Origin: Oxyruncus cristatus
Taxonomy: Eukaryota; Chordata; Aves; Passeriformes; Cotingidae
Reading direction: 5' to 3'
Length of the DNA stretch: 64,000 bases
Assembly: GCA_013399855.1 (NCBI GenBank)
Contig: VXAY01005997.1
Span: 23,969-87,968, forward strand
Shown here: positions 63,983 through 64,000 of the stretch, piece after piece
Position numbering within the stretch: position 1 is the first letter of the stretch
How the letters are laid out: every line of letters begins with the position of its first letter
The notes under the pieces: generated by a model
What the model was told of the DNA's origin: nothing
Database searches by the model: none
The model's input: only the letters and a program-made list of their open reading frames with translations
Program-made: the position numbers and the translations under genes

Positions 63983-64000
63983 ATCATAGAATCATAGAAT
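63983..64000 (-). mobile_element. CR1 3' tail, cut by the window end
   Basis: ATCATAGAATCATAGAAT is the complement of the tandem tail of CR1. The body of the element should follow to the right, outside the window. Confidence 0.85.

Overview
This window is vertebrate nuclear DNA, almost certainly from a bird. Three copies end in, or abut, the CR1-type 3' tail (repeats of ATTCTATG, read here as its complement). A fourth fragment matches the CR1 ORF2 linker region. There are also several endogenous retrovirus (ERV) LTRs. The richness in ERV LTRs suggests a songbird, but that is inference. The background is AT-rich and unique. I found no protein-coding gene or exon I can defend: every open frame is short (153 codons for the longest outside repeats, 199 for one antisense to an LTR), unlike any family I recognise, and shows no domain. 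The window is best read as intergenic DNA or the inside of a very long intron.

Layout. 587-1205: a probable solo LTR on the minus strand. 2749-3106: a decayed CR1 ORF2 fragment, plus strand. 5360-6800: a 1.44-kb solo LTR (family A), plus strand, with a 5-bp target duplication CCAGA. 16097-17380: a composite, partly palindromic ERV element that carries an almost complete tRNA-Lys(CTT) sequence including CCA, followed by an assembly gap (17168-17241). 19680-19822: an ATTT microsatellite and a CR1 3' end. 19823-43765: 24 kb of unique DNA with small simple repeats. 43771-45239: a second family A solo LTR, minus strand, with target duplication ACATT. 49860-51110: AT-rich DNA that reads like a conserved non-coding block (inference only). 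57815-58215: a CR1 3' segment, minus strand. 63983-64000: the start of another CR1 3' tail, cut by the window end.

The most unusual object is the composite element at 16097-17380. Read on the minus strand it has U3, a polyadenylation signal, U5, the LTR end, a 6-bp spacer and a tRNA-Lys primer binding site. The match to tRNA then continues through the whole tRNA body instead of stopping after 18 nt. At the 5' end of the tRNA it switches, at a 4-bp shared GCCC, into an inverted piece of the same LTR. A 5-bp direct repeat (CATGG) flanks the whole unit. The simplest reading is an aberrant reverse transcript that copied its entire tRNA primer, folded back on its own LTR and was then integrated. 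The gap inside one arm means an assembly error must be excluded.

No genes work together here. What can be read is a history of retroelement insertion into gene-poor DNA.
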